NCBI GenBank assembly: GCA_934467415.1
Contig: CAKSLQ010000012.1
Span: 1 to 64,000, forward strand
From: an uncultured Eubacteriales bacterium
Lineage (GTDB): Bacteria; Bacillota; Clostridia; Oscillospirales; CAG-272
Reading direction: 5' to 3'
Length of the DNA: 64,000 nt
The translations under genes and the position numbers were made by a program. Of this stretch, positions 7,212 through 15,723 are shown piece by piece. Under the pieces are notes generated by a model. That model worked only from the letters and a program-made list of their open reading frames with translations. It was not told the origin of the DNA and did no database searches. The first letter of the stretch is position 1, and every line of letters begins with the position of its first letter.

Positions 7212-8376
7212 GAAAAACATCGCGGAGATTGATCTCTCCGCGCTGAAGCATAATTTTACACATCTGCGGGACCGCGTCGGGGCGGTGTCGCCCGCGACCG
7301 CGCCGATGTGCGTGGTCAAGGCGGACGCCTACGGGCATTCGGTCGCGCTCTGCGTCCCCGCGCTCTATGAGGCGGGCGCACGGCACTTCGCCGTGTCCAG
7401 CATCGAGGAGGCGGAGCAGATCTACGAGATTCTCGACGCCGAGGATCACGTCGCCGAGACGATTCTGATCCTCGGCTACACGCCGCCCGAGAGCGACAAC
7501 GTCAAGGCGCTTGCCCGCGAGCATATCACGCAGGCGGTCTACTCGGCGGAATATGCGCGCGCCCTGTCCGATCGGATGGTCGCATTGCAAAATGCGGGCG
7601 TGCTCGGCAGGACCGACGCCGTCCGCTGCCACATCAAGCTGGACAGCGGCATGAACCGCCTCGGCTTTGACACGCACGAGGCTGCGGCGGATGAAACCGT
7701 GCGTGAGATATGCGCCATCGCGGCGCTGCCCGGCATCCGCATCGACGGTGTGTTCTCGCACTTCGCCTGCGCGGACGAGGACGACACCGCCATGACCGAC
7801 ATGCAGTTTGCGCGCTACCGCCGCGTGGTGGACGCCTGCGAGGCCGCGGGCGTGCATTTTGCAAAGAAGCATATCTGCAACAGCGCGGGTGCGCTGCGCT
7901 TCCCCGCGATGTATCAGGATTTTGTGCGGCTCGGCATCGTGCTCTACGGGCTGTCGCCCTCGGCGGCGGCCGCCGATCCAGCGCTCGTCCCGGTCATGCG
8001 GCTGAAGAGCCGCATCGCGCATATCCACACGGTGCATGCCGGGGACTGCATCAGCTACGGCGCGGAGTTCCGCGCCACGGGCGAAATGCGGGTCGCCACC
8101 ATCCCCATCGGCTATGCCGACGGCTTTCTCCGCGCCTACAAAAACGGCGGCACAGTCATGGTCGGCGGCAGGGCGGCCAAGCTGCTCGGCCGGGTCTGCA
8201 TGGACCAGTGCATGGTGGACGTCACGGGGCTGGACGCCGCCGTCGGCGATTTTGTCTACATCTTTGACGCGAGCGGCGAGAACATCGAGCGCCTCTGCCG
8301 CGCTGCGGATACCATCAATTACGAGGCGCTCTGCCTCGTCAGCAAGCGCGTTCCCCGCGTCGCCGTGAACGGATAG
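7204..8376 (+). CDS. alr: Alanine racemase
   Basis: 390 residues, PLP-dependent, fold type III. The PLP lysine is Lys39 in VVKADAYGH. Other family marks are HIKLDSGMNRLGF, GIRIDGVFSHFACAD, FVRLGIVLYGLSP and the catalytic-tyrosine strand DCISYGAEF. It interconverts L- and D-alanine to supply D-Ala for peptidoglycan in the cytoplasm. GGGAGGAAGG precedes ATG 7204. It overlaps the upstream lipoprotein gene, and both probably belong to the transcript that begins near 5808. The length is normal and no key residue appears missing. Confidence 0.97.
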   Translation: MNEKNIAEIDLSALKHNFTHLRDRVGAVSPATAPMCVVKADAYGHSVALCVPALYEAGARHFAVSSIEEAEQIYEILDAEDHVAETILILGYTPPESDNVKALAREHITQAVYSAEYARALSDRMVALQNAGVLGRTDAVRCHIKLDSGMNRLGFDTHEAAADETVREICAIAALPGIRIDGVFSHFACADEDDTAMTDMQFARYRRVVDACEAAGVHFAKKHICNSAGALRFPAMYQDFVRLGIVLYGLSPSAAAADPALVPVMRLKSRIAHIHTVHAGDCISYGAEFRATGEMRVATIPIGYADGFLRAYKNGGTVMVGGRAAKLLGRVCMDQCMVDVTGLDAAVGDFVYIFDASGENIERLCRAADTINYEALCLVSKRVPRVAVNG

Positions 8377-8412
8377 GAAAAACGGGTCGTGGACTTGCTC
8401 CCGTCGCAAAAT

Positions 8413-8875
8413 AGTCTTCCCCCAAGGGGGAAGCCTGAAGAACGCACAAACCATGCCTCCCTTGTGTAAAGGGAGGTGGCGGCGAAGCCGACGGAGGGAT
8501 TGTTACAGAGCAAAAAAGATTGAAAAAGTACGAAACAACCCCTCAGGCGTGTTCCACGCCAGCTCCCCTTGCACAGGGGAGCCGAATCGACGCACCAATC
8601 TCGGTAGGGGTCGGCGCCTCGACGACCCGCACCGGATTGCAAAAAAATCCGCGCAAACCCGTTCCAAGCCTTCCCCCTTGGGGGAAGGTGCCGCCGAATG
8701 GCGGCGGATGAGGGGTAGCCATTCGTCAGAATGGCGTCTCTACAGCATAGAAAAGGCTGCTCAGACGGATGCTGTCGCATCCTACCCCTCATCAGTCAAC
8801 TTCGTTGACAGCTTCCCCCAAGGGGGAAGCCTGAGATAGCGCGGCTCGTACAGCTCCCCTTGCACAGGGGAGCCA
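8413..8875. repeat. Cluster of palindromic repeats (B, E and A types)
   Basis: The 523-base gap after alr is almost wholly repeat. It holds a CTTCCCCC/GGGGGAAG hairpin (about 8415-8434), a family B copy (8455-8583) with CGTGTTCCACG inside, a GTAGGGGTCGGCG..CGACCC hairpin (8603-8630, family E), and a variant family A copy (8668-8831) whose core differs (TCAGAATGGCGTCTCTACAG). A GTACAGCTCCCC..GGGGAGCC tail ends at 8875. I see no gene. Confidence 0.85.
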
Positions 8876-8892
8876 TAACGCATACCCACAAC

Positions 8893-8911
8893 AAAGGAGG
8901 TGAGCGGCATA
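8893..8911 (+). promoter_or_regulatory. RBS with no canonical start codon at normal spacing
   Basis: AAAGGAGG at 8893-8900 is followed after eight bases by ATA (8909-8911), in frame with the solute-binding-like gene. The only canonical start nearby, GTG 8900, overlaps the RBS itself. Either ATA is used, the original ATG has mutated, or initiation is weak. Confidence 0.55.
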
Positions 8912-10363
8912 CGTCTGCATAAGAATTACATCTGGCTCGTCGCGGCGGTGCTCGTCGGGGTCCTCGGCGGCGCGGCGATGCTGCTCGCCGTTTCCCGCGC
9001 GGACAACGCCACGCTCGACGAGATCACCGCGGCGCGCGCGGCGCTGAAAAGCACGGCGCTTGTCCCGGTCGAGACGCCGGACACGGCTGGATTTTCACTG
9101 AACATCCTCACCGACGCCGTCGGCGCGCCCTTCTTTGACACCGATGAGACCGCCGCGGCCGCGCTCGACGCGCGTATCCGCGCGCGGGACGCGCACCTTG
9201 CGGAGGAGACCGGCGCTTCGGTGCAGGCGACGGCGGCCGCCGACTTTGTACAGGCGGCGCGCGCGGACATCCTCTCCGGCGCGTACCGCAGCAATCTCTA
9301 CGTTGCCGACGCGGCGGGCAGCCTATCAAAGCTGCTTTCGTCCGCGTCGCTCCGCGACATGACCGACGACCCCTACCTGCGCACCGACGAGGCCTGGTTT
9401 GACGGCAAGCTTATGGATTCGCTCCGTGTGGGCGGCAAGCGCTATCTGCTGTCCTCCTCCGCCGCGGACGCGCGGCTCGGTGCGGTCGCCGTGGTCTACA
9501 ACCGCCGTCTGCTCGCCTCGCTCGGCGACACGCCGGACGAGGGCGCTTCGCTCGCCGCCGTCGCGCTGGACGGCGACTTCACGCTCGAATATCTGCTGTC
9601 CGAGATCCGCACGGCCGACGCTGCCGCCGACGCAGCGGCAGCCGAGCTGGATGCAAACGGTGTCGAGAGCGGTGTGGACGTGCCGCTCCTGCCGCGCGGC
9701 CTTGCGGCCGATGCGGACGCGCTTTTTGCGCTCTTCTTCGGCATCGGCGGCAATTTCATGGAGCCGGGGACGGGCGAGACCGTGGCATACGAAGCCTTTG
9801 CCGACACGCTTTCCCGCGTGCTCGACCTGTACGGGGAGACAAGCCCCGGCGGCGCGGCGGTCTTCAAAAACGGCGGCGCGATCTTCACACTGGCAAAGCT
9901 CGCCGACCTGTCGGAGATCGGCAGTGCCGCAGACTACGGCATTCTGCCGCTGCCGAAGCTTTCGGCCGCAGACGACTACCGCTCCTACATCGAGCTGCAC
10001 GGCACGGCGATGGCGGCTGTTCCCGCCGGTGTGCCGGAGGCGGACAAGGTGTCCTACCTCTTTGAGCGCATGTCCTTCCTCTCCCGCGGCTATGTCGAGC
10101 CGCTGCTCCGCGATACGGTCGTCGGCGGCGTTTCGGACGACGCCCGCGTGCTCGCGCTGATCTACGACGGCGCGGACGGCTCGGTCACCGACCTGTTCGG
10201 CTACGGCGACATCCCCGGTTGGATCGCCGACGTCGCCGCGCGCGGCACATACCGGCTGGAGATGGAATTTTACAAACGGAAAACCCTTTGTGAAAAGGCG
10301 CTGTCCATCGTGGCGAAACGGCTGAACCCCGCCGCGGCGGCAGAACCCGATACGGAAGAATAA
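8900..10363 (+). CDS. Membrane-anchored solute-binding-protein-like protein
   Basis: 487 residues from GTG 8900. An N-terminal membrane segment (IWLVAAVLVGVLGGAAMLLA) is followed by a large extracellular domain with features of family 1 extracellular solute-binding proteins: VVYNRRLLASLG, a long central alpha region, GAAVFKNGGAIFTLAKL and YGILPLPKL. No lipobox is seen and no transporter permease is adjacent, so it may be an orphan binding protein or an ABC-type sugar-binding paralogue with another role. The start is unclear: AAAGGAGG (8893-8900) directly abuts GTG 8900 and is ideally placed eight bases before an in-frame ATA at 8909. It is followed closely by aspS. Confidence 0.75.
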   Translation: MSGIRLHKNYIWLVAAVLVGVLGGAAMLLAVSRADNATLDEITAARAALKSTALVPVETPDTAGFSLNILTDAVGAPFFDTDETAAAALDARIRARDAHLAEETGASVQATAAADFVQAARADILSGAYRSNLYVADAAGSLSKLLSSASLRDMTDDPYLRTDEAWFDGKLMDSLRVGGKRYLLSSSAADARLGAVAVVYNRRLLASLGDTPDEGASLAAVALDGDFTLEYLLSEIRTADAAADAAAAELDANGVESGVDVPLLPRGLAADADALFALFFGIGGNFMEPGTGETVAYEAFADTLSRVLDLYGETSPGGAAVFKNGGAIFTLAKLADLSEIGSAADYGILPLPKLSAADDYRSYIELHGTAMAAVPAGVPEADKVSYLFERMSFLSRGYVEPLLRDTVVGGVSDDARVLALIYDGADGSVTDLFGYGDIPGWIADVAARGTYRLEMEFYKRKTLCEKALSIVAKRLNPAAAAEPDTEE

Positions 10364-10393
10364 ATACAAGACGGATATACAAGGAGAAAAAAC

Positions 10394-12190
10394 ATGGCAC
10401 AACTACTGGGTAAAGAAGACACGCGCACGGCGCGCTGCGGCGAGTTCACCGCAAAGGACATCGGAAAGACGGTCTGCGTGATGGGCTGGGCACAGCGCCA
10501 GCGCGACCTCGGCTCGCTCATCTTCATCGACCTGCGCGACCGAAGCGGCATTTTGCAGCTCGCATTTGACGAGAAGACCGACAAGGAAGTGTTCGACCGC
10601 GCGTTTACGGTGCGCAGTGAGTACGTCCTGCTGGCCAAGGGCACGGTCCGCGCGCGCGGCGAGGGGGCCGTCAACACGAAGATGGCCACCGGCGAGATCG
10701 AAGTCGCCGTGCATGAGCTGCGCATCCTCGCCACGGCGCAGACCCCGCCGTTTGCGATCGAGGAGAACAGCAACGTCCGCCCCGAGCTTCGCCTGACCTA
10801 CCGCTATCTCGATCTGCGCCGCCCCGACATCCAGAAGAACATCCTCGCGCGCTCGAGGATCACCAAGATCGCGCGCGACTACTACGCGGAGAACGGCTTC
10901 ATCGACATCGAGACGCCCGACCTCATCAAGCCCACGCCCGAGGGCGCGCGCGACTACCTCGTACCCAGCCGCGTGCATCCCGGCAAGTTCTATGCGCTCC
11001 CCCAGTCGCCCCAGCTCTACAAGCAGCTTCTGATGGTGGCGGGCTTTGACCGCTATTTCCAGATTGCCCGCTGCTTCCGCGATGAGGATCTGCGCGCCGA
11101 CCGCCAGCCCGAGTTCACGCAGATTGACGTCGAGATGTCCTTCGTCCGCCAGGACGATGTCATCGCCGTCACCGAGGGCTTCCTGAAGCGCCTGTGGAAG
11201 GAGTTCCACGGCATCGACCTTGAGACGCCCTTCCTCCGCATGGAGTGGAAAGAGGCGATGGAGCGCTTCGGCTCGGACAAGCCCGACCTGCGCTTCGGCT
11301 TTGAGCTGAAGGATCTCTCCGACATCGTGAAGAACACCGGGTTCAAGGTCTTTGCAGGCGCGCTGGCCGCAGGCGGCAGCGTCCGCGCCATCAACGTCAA
11401 GGGCGGCGGCGCATTCTCCCGCAAGGAGATCGACGCGCTCGCCGAGTTTGCCAAGTCCTACCGTGCCAAGGGGCTTGCCTGGACGAAGATGCACGGCGGC
11501 GAGGTCTCGTCCTCGTTTGCCAAGTTCCTCACCCCCGAGGAGAACGCCGCGATCGCCGCGCGCATGGAGCTGGAGGAGGGCGACCTCATCCTGGTCTGCG
11601 CCGACAAGAACCGCGTCGTCTTCGACACGCTGGGCGCGCTGCGCGTCCACTGCGCCAAGAAGCTCGGCCTGCTCGACCCGCACGACTACAAGTTCCTGTG
11701 GATCACCGACTTCCCGCTGTTCGAGTACTCCGAGGAGGAGAACCGCTACTGCGCGATGCATCACCCCTTCACCATGCCCAATCCCGACGACCTCGACCTC
11801 ATCGAGAGCGATCCCGGCGCGGCGCGCGCCATCGCCTACGACATCGTGCTCAACGGCACGGAGCTGGGCGGCGGCTCGATCCGTATCCACGACGCCGAGA
11901 TTCAGAGCCGCATGTTCCGCGCGCTGGGGCTTAGCGAGGAGGAGGCAAACGCCAAGTTCGGCTTCCTGCTTGAAGCGTTCAAGTACGGCGTGCCCCCGCA
12001 CGGCGGCATGGCGTTCGGCCTCGACCGCCTCGTCACCCTCGCGCTCGGCCTCGAGGACATCCGCGACGTCATCGCGTTCCCGAAGGTGCAGAATGCGTCC
12101 GAGCTGATGACGAAGTGCCCGTCGCTGCCCGATCCCAAGGCGCTCGGGGAGCTTTCCATCGCGGTCACCAAGACCGAGGACGATGCGTAA
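10394..12190 (+). CDS. aspS: Aspartyl-tRNA synthetase (class IIb, bacterial type)
   Basis: 598 residues, the usual bacterial length. The N-terminal OB-fold anticodon domain contains VCVMGWAQRQRDLGSLIFID. Class II motif 2 is FQIARCFRDEDLRADRQPEF and motif 3 is GGMAFGLDRLVTLALG. The bacterial GAD insertion lies in the middle. It charges tRNA-Asp with aspartate and may also charge tRNA-Asn if the cell uses GatCAB; the sequence alone does not decide that. AAGGAG precedes the ATG. The truB start overlaps its last codons by eight bases, so the two are co-transcribed and translationally coupled. Confidence 0.97.
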   Translation: MAQLLGKEDTRTARCGEFTAKDIGKTVCVMGWAQRQRDLGSLIFIDLRDRSGILQLAFDEKTDKEVFDRAFTVRSEYVLLAKGTVRARGEGAVNTKMATGEIEVAVHELRILATAQTPPFAIEENSNVRPELRLTYRYLDLRRPDIQKNILARSRITKIARDYYAENGFIDIETPDLIKPTPEGARDYLVPSRVHPGKFYALPQSPQLYKQLLMVAGFDRYFQIARCFRDEDLRADRQPEFTQIDVEMSFVRQDDVIAVTEGFLKRLWKEFHGIDLETPFLRMEWKEAMERFGSDKPDLRFGFELKDLSDIVKNTGFKVFAGALAAGGSVRAINVKGGGAFSRKEIDALAEFAKSYRAKGLAWTKMHGGEVSSSFAKFLTPEENAAIAARMELEEGDLILVCADKNRVVFDTLGALRVHCAKKLGLLDPHDYKFLWITDFPLFEYSEEENRYCAMHHPFTMPNPDDLDLIESDPGAARAIAYDIVLNGTELGGGSIRIHDAEIQSRMFRALGLSEEEANAKFGFLLEAFKYGVPPHGGMAFGLDRLVTLALGLEDIRDVIAFPKVQNASELMTKCPSLPDPKALGELSIAVTKTEDDA

Positions 12191-13094
12191 AAACGAACCG
12201 TTCGACGGCGGCATCATCGTCGTCGATAAACCGGCGGACTGGACGTCGCACGACGTGGTCAACCGCGTCCGCCGCCTCTACGATACGCGGCAGGTCGGGC
12301 ATACCGGCACGCTCGACCCGATGGCGACCGGCGTGCTCGCCGTGCTGGTGGGGCGGGCGGTCAAGGCGTCCGAGTATCTCTCGGCGCACGATAAGTGCTA
12401 CGAGGCGAGGTTCCGCCTCGGCGTCGTCAGCGACACCGGGGACATCACCGGCAGCCTCACCGAGACCGGCGCGCCCATCCCGGCGACCGACGCGGTGCTG
12501 GCCGCCGCCCGCGCCATGCGGGGCAGACAGATGCAGACCCCGCCCATGACCAGCGCGGTCAAGGTCGCGGGGAAGAAGCTGGTGGACTACGCCCGCGCAG
12601 GCAAGACCGTCGAGGTCGCGCCCCGCGGGATCGAGATCTACGAAATTGAGGCAAGACCCGCCGCAGACGGCGAGTACGCGCTGCATCTGGCGGTGTCCAA
12701 GGGGACCTATGTGCGCACCGTCATCGAGGACATCGGCCGCGCGCTCGGCTGCGGCGCGGTCATGACCGCGCTGCGCCGCACCGTCTCCGGCTGCTTCTCG
12801 ATTGCTGACAGCTTCACGCTCGACATGCTCGAGGCGCTCGACCGTGACGCCCGCCTGGCGGCGCTCCGCCCAGTGGAGGCCGCGTTTGCCGACCTTCCGG
12901 CGCTCACGCTCGCGCCCTTCTTCGCAAAGCTCGCGCACGACGGCTGCGAGATCTATCAGAAGAAGGTCGGCGCGGCCTACCCCGTGGGGACGCGCCTGCG
13001 CCTGTGCGACGAAAACGGCTTTTTCGCCCTCGGCGAGGTGCGCGACTACGAAGCCGGAATCGCAATAAAGCCGATCAAACAGCTGAAGGTGTGA
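12183..13094 (+). CDS. truB: tRNA pseudouridine-55 synthase
   Basis: 303 residues. The TruB catalytic motif GHTGTLDPMATGVL contains the nucleophile Asp45. KPADWTSHDVV and KGTYVRTVIEDIG are further family motifs, and a C-terminal PUA-like segment ends the protein. It isomerises U55 in the T-arm of tRNAs. The ATG lies within the 3' end of aspS; the RBS must be inside aspS coding sequence (GACCGAGGACG is a poor match), so coupling to aspS translation is likely. Downstream come only repeats. Confidence 0.96.
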   Translation: MRKNEPFDGGIIVVDKPADWTSHDVVNRVRRLYDTRQVGHTGTLDPMATGVLAVLVGRAVKASEYLSAHDKCYEARFRLGVVSDTGDITGSLTETGAPIPATDAVLAAARAMRGRQMQTPPMTSAVKVAGKKLVDYARAGKTVEVAPRGIEIYEIEARPAADGEYALHLAVSKGTYVRTVIEDIGRALGCGAVMTALRRTVSGCFSIADSFTLDMLEALDRDARLAALRPVEAAFADLPALTLAPFFAKLAHDGCEIYQKKVGAAYPVGTRLRLCDENGFFALGEVRDYEAGIAIKPIKQLKV

Positions 13095-13133
13095 GAGAAA
13101 GCCGGGTCGGCGCACCCGTGCCGTTCTATCCAA

Positions 13134-13606
13134 GCCTTCCCCTTTGGGGAAGGTCCCGCCGTAGGCGGGGGATGAGGGTATGCAGGCAGTCGGCGCAGCA
13201 TGGTGCGATGCCTTGCTTACATCAATCCCTCATCAGGCGCCTACGACTCAGGATGTTTTCCCATCGGGAAAACTCCGCGAGACGCTTTGCGTCTCGTACA
13301 GCTCTCCCCCAAGGGAAGCCTAAGATAGCGCTGTCTGTTTCCCAACGTGCAATCCAAGCCTTCCCCCACTGGGGAAGGCGAAAAGGCGCACCAACTTTGT
13401 GGGACCGGCGTCCCCGACGGCTCGCACCCGTACACAAACAACTCTTTTGCCTCCCTCGGTGAGGGAGGGGGACCGCGTCAGCGGTGGAAGGAGTTTTGCA
13501 CAACGCAAAAACTCCCTCAGTCGCCGTACGGCGGAGGATGTTTTCCCTCCGGGAAAACTCCGCGAGACGCTGCGCGTCTCGTACAGCTCTCCCTCACCAA
13601 GGGAGA
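13134..13606. repeat. Repeat cluster: family A then family C
   Basis: The 612-base gap between truB and the PgeF-like gene holds a family A element (13134-13320) with a nested GATGTTTTCCCATCGGGAAA module, a short GCCTTCCCCC..GGGGAAGGC hairpin (about 13360-13380), and a family C element (13449-13606). Family C has GCCTCCCTCGGTGAGGGAGG and GGAGTTTTGC..GCAAAAACTCC arms, then a GATGTTTTCCCTCCGGGAAA module and a GCGAGACGC/GCGTCTCG hairpin. No gene is supported. Confidence 0.85.
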
Positions 13607-13706
13607 CGAGAATTACAGCGGCAGACATGTACAAACCGATCATGCCTGCCTGCCTCCCGCCTCTCCTCCCCCCATCTTATTTTCGCGAAAGGATGACACA
13701 ACCCCC

Positions 13707-14513
13707 ATGCAGAAACGCACGGATTATAACGGCGTGACTTATTTTTACTCCGAGGGCCTTTACCCGGTGCGCCACGGCTTCTCCACCCGCCTCGGCGGGC
13801 TGTCAAAGCCGGCGCATACCGCGACGCTCAACACCGGGTTTTACCGCGGAGACAAGGATATCATCGTGCAGAAGAACATTGAGCGCTTCTGCGAGGCCAT
13901 CGCGGTGGACGCGCACACGCTCGTCGTGATGCCGCAGATCCATTCCACCGAGGTGCGCGTGGTGGATCGCACGATGGGCGGACACGGCATTTACACGCCG
14001 CCCGTCTTCGAGTGCGACGCCCTCGTCACCGACTCGGCGGGGACGGCGCTCGGCGTCCGCGTGGCGGACTGCGTGCCGATCCTGCTGGCCGACCCCGGCG
14101 CCAAGGTCATCGCCGCCGTCCATGCGGGCTGGCGCGGGACGGTCGGGGACATCGTCGGCAAGGCCGTCAGAAAGATGTGCTATCTCGGTGCGTCCGCCGA
14201 GGATATCCGCGCCGCGATCGGGCCGCATATCTCCATGGCCAACTACGAGGTCGGCGAGGAGGTCGCCCGCGCGGTGCTCGAGGTCGTCGGGGAGGAGAAT
14301 CTCACCCTGCGCCACCTGCGCCCCGCCGCAGAAAGCGGCAAGTTTCTCTGCGGGCTCGGCGCGGTCAACGAGACGCTGCTCCTGCGCGCCGGGCTGCGCC
14401 CCGAGCACATCGACCTCTCGGACGCCTGCACCTATGCCGACGCCGAGCTGTTCTATTCGCACCGCCGCATGGGAGACAAGCGCGGCACGATGATGGCGGT
14501 CATCGCCATCTGA
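13707..14513 (+). CDS. PgeF/YfiH-type laccase-domain protein
   Basis: 268 residues from ATG 13707; GAAAGGATG lies upstream, and earlier in-frame starts fall inside the repeat. Metal-ligand and catalytic motifs of the family are present: PQIHSTEV (His79), VADCVPILL (Cys122) and AVHAGWRGTV (His139). Family members were once called polyphenol oxidases. Characterised ones act on purine nucleosides, and E. coli PgeF (YfiH) has been linked to peptidoglycan fidelity as an amidase. It is cytoplasmic with no signal peptide. Nearby alr and murC are compatible with a cell-wall role but do not prove it. Confidence 0.92.
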   Translation: MQKRTDYNGVTYFYSEGLYPVRHGFSTRLGGLSKPAHTATLNTGFYRGDKDIIVQKNIERFCEAIAVDAHTLVVMPQIHSTEVRVVDRTMGGHGIYTPPVFECDALVTDSAGTALGVRVADCVPILLADPGAKVIAAVHAGWRGTVGDIVGKAVRKMCYLGASAEDIRAAIGPHISMANYEVGEEVARAVLEVVGEENLTLRHLRPAAESGKFLCGLGAVNETLLLRAGLRPEHIDLSDACTYADAELFYSHRRMGDKRGTMMAVIAI

Positions 14514-14570
14514 GCTCTCTGAATCTCAAGGAAAGGATGCTTCTGCCGTCCGGCAGAGGCGAAAGCAAGG

Positions 14571-15341
14571 ATGAGAAATATACTTCTCGGCATTGTTGCG
14601 CTGTTCCTGGCGGTGCTGGCAGTCGCCGCGATTGCCTATTCCGATCCGATGTACCTGATCGAGACGAACATGCGCAAATACAACAACGGAGAGATCGTCT
14701 CCGAGTCGCTGGCGGGCTACATCCCGCCTGCACCCTCGACGGCGGAGATAAGCACGTCCGCGCCGGATGAGCCGTACTATGCCGCCGCGGCGGCGCGCAT
14801 GGCGGCGCGCGGCATTTTCCCCGCCGGGGATGCGTTCAACCCCCGTGCGGCGATCACGCGCGCCCGCTTCACGCAGGTGATCTGCGCGCTCCTCGGGCTG
14901 GAGGATGAGGCCAAAGAGATGAAGGGCAAGACCGACTATGTCGATGTCCCGGAGAATTACTGGGCGAGCGGCTATATCAACTGCGCCACCGCGCACGGGC
15001 TCATCGGCGGCGTCGGCGACGGCTTTTTCGGGCCGGAGGACGTCGTGCTCTATGAGCAGGGCATCAAGGTGGCGCTCGGCTGCCTCGGCGAGGACGGGAA
15101 CGTGAAGTCCGAGCCGAACGCAAGCGACTGGTCGGCGGCCTATCTTGCGCGCGCGGCCGAGATCGGCCTCACCGACGATCTGACCGGAAAAGCGGGCGAG
15201 CTGCTCCGCTGCGGCGACTTCGCCGTCCTGGCCGACCGGATCGCAGAGGCTCTGGCCGACCGCGCTGCCGAAACGGCGGAAACGACCGCGACCGGGGCGT
15301 CCGACACGACCGACACGACCGACACGACCACCCCCGGCTGA
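14571..15341 (+). CDS. S-layer homology (SLH) domain protein
   Basis: 256 residues. An N-terminal hydrophobic signal or anchor (ILLGIVALFLAVLAVAAIAY) is followed by about three SLH-type units: AAARMAARGIFPA...FNPRAAITRARFTQVICALL, YVDVPENYWASGYINCATAH and an AAYLARAAEIGL unit. SLH modules bind pyruvylated wall polymers. The C-terminus is a low-complexity Thr/Asp/Ala tail with repeated SDTTDTTDTT, probably a linker or an easily varied end. The protein is likely surface-exposed and wall-attached; no enzymatic domain is seen. It lies just after the PgeF-like gene on the same strand. Confidence 0.85.
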   Translation: MRNILLGIVALFLAVLAVAAIAYSDPMYLIETNMRKYNNGEIVSESLAGYIPPAPSTAEISTSAPDEPYYAAAAARMAARGIFPAGDAFNPRAAITRARFTQVICALLGLEDEAKEMKGKTDYVDVPENYWASGYINCATAHGLIGGVGDGFFGPEDVVLYEQGIKVALGCLGEDGNVKSEPNASDWSAAYLARAAEIGLTDDLTGKAGELLRCGDFAVLADRIAEALADRAAETAETTATGASDTTDTTDTTTPG

Positions 15342-15384
15342 CAAGCGCGCGCCGGTTACCGCATCCGCGCCATACCGCGCTATC

Positions 15385-15673
15385 CAAGCCTTCCCCAAAA
15401 GGGAAGCCAAATTGGCGCACCGAGCAACGGGTCGTCGAGGGCGCCGACCCCTACCGATTTGTGCGAGAGTTCCTGCATACCACTCCATCCAAGCCTTCCC
15501 CGGTGGGGAAGTGTGGCACGGAACGCATTGCGTTCCTAATGAGTTTCCCTTGCGGGAAACATCACGCGTGACGGATGAGGGCATGCAGGCAGTTGACACA
15601 GCAGGGTGAGATGCCTTGCTTTCATCAATCCCTCATCAGTCAACTTCGTTGACAGCTTCCCCCAAGGGAAGCC
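15385..15673. repeat. Repeat cluster (short A hairpin, family E, family A)
   Basis: Contains GCCTTCCCCAAAAGGGAAGCC near 15387, a GGGTCGTCGAGG..CGACCCCTAC hairpin (15429-15454, family E) and a family A element (15493-15673). The left half of that element carries an extra module, GGAACGCATTGCGTTCC plus GTTTCCCTTGCGGGAAAC. This same half-element reappears inverted inside a prophage gene at 46867-46957. No gene is supported in this 382-base gap. Confidence 0.85.
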
Positions 15674-15679
15674 AAATCA

Positions 15680-15709
15680 AAAAAGCCTTCCCGCATGGGA
15701 AGGCTTTTT
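15680..15709. terminator. Terminator of the antiporter gene
   Basis: Inverted repeat aaaaagccttccc (15680-15692) / gggaaggcttttt (15697-15709), with U-runs on both strands. It lies 14 bases beyond the antiporter stop codon on the minus strand. Confidence 0.85.
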
Positions 15710-15723
15710 GCGTATTACAGACT

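Noticed and set aside
10403..12262. Very long open frame (over 600 codons) on the minus strand, antisense to aspS
   Set aside because: The plus strand encodes a complete aspartyl-tRNA synthetase. GC-rich third positions leave long stop-free frames on the opposite strand; the antisense product has no domain and a skewed Arg/Glu/Ala composition.
13134..13606. CRISPR-like appearance of repeated palindromes
   Set aside because: Units are not equal in length, not regularly spaced, lack unique spacers, and no cas genes are present. They are dispersed palindromic repeats.
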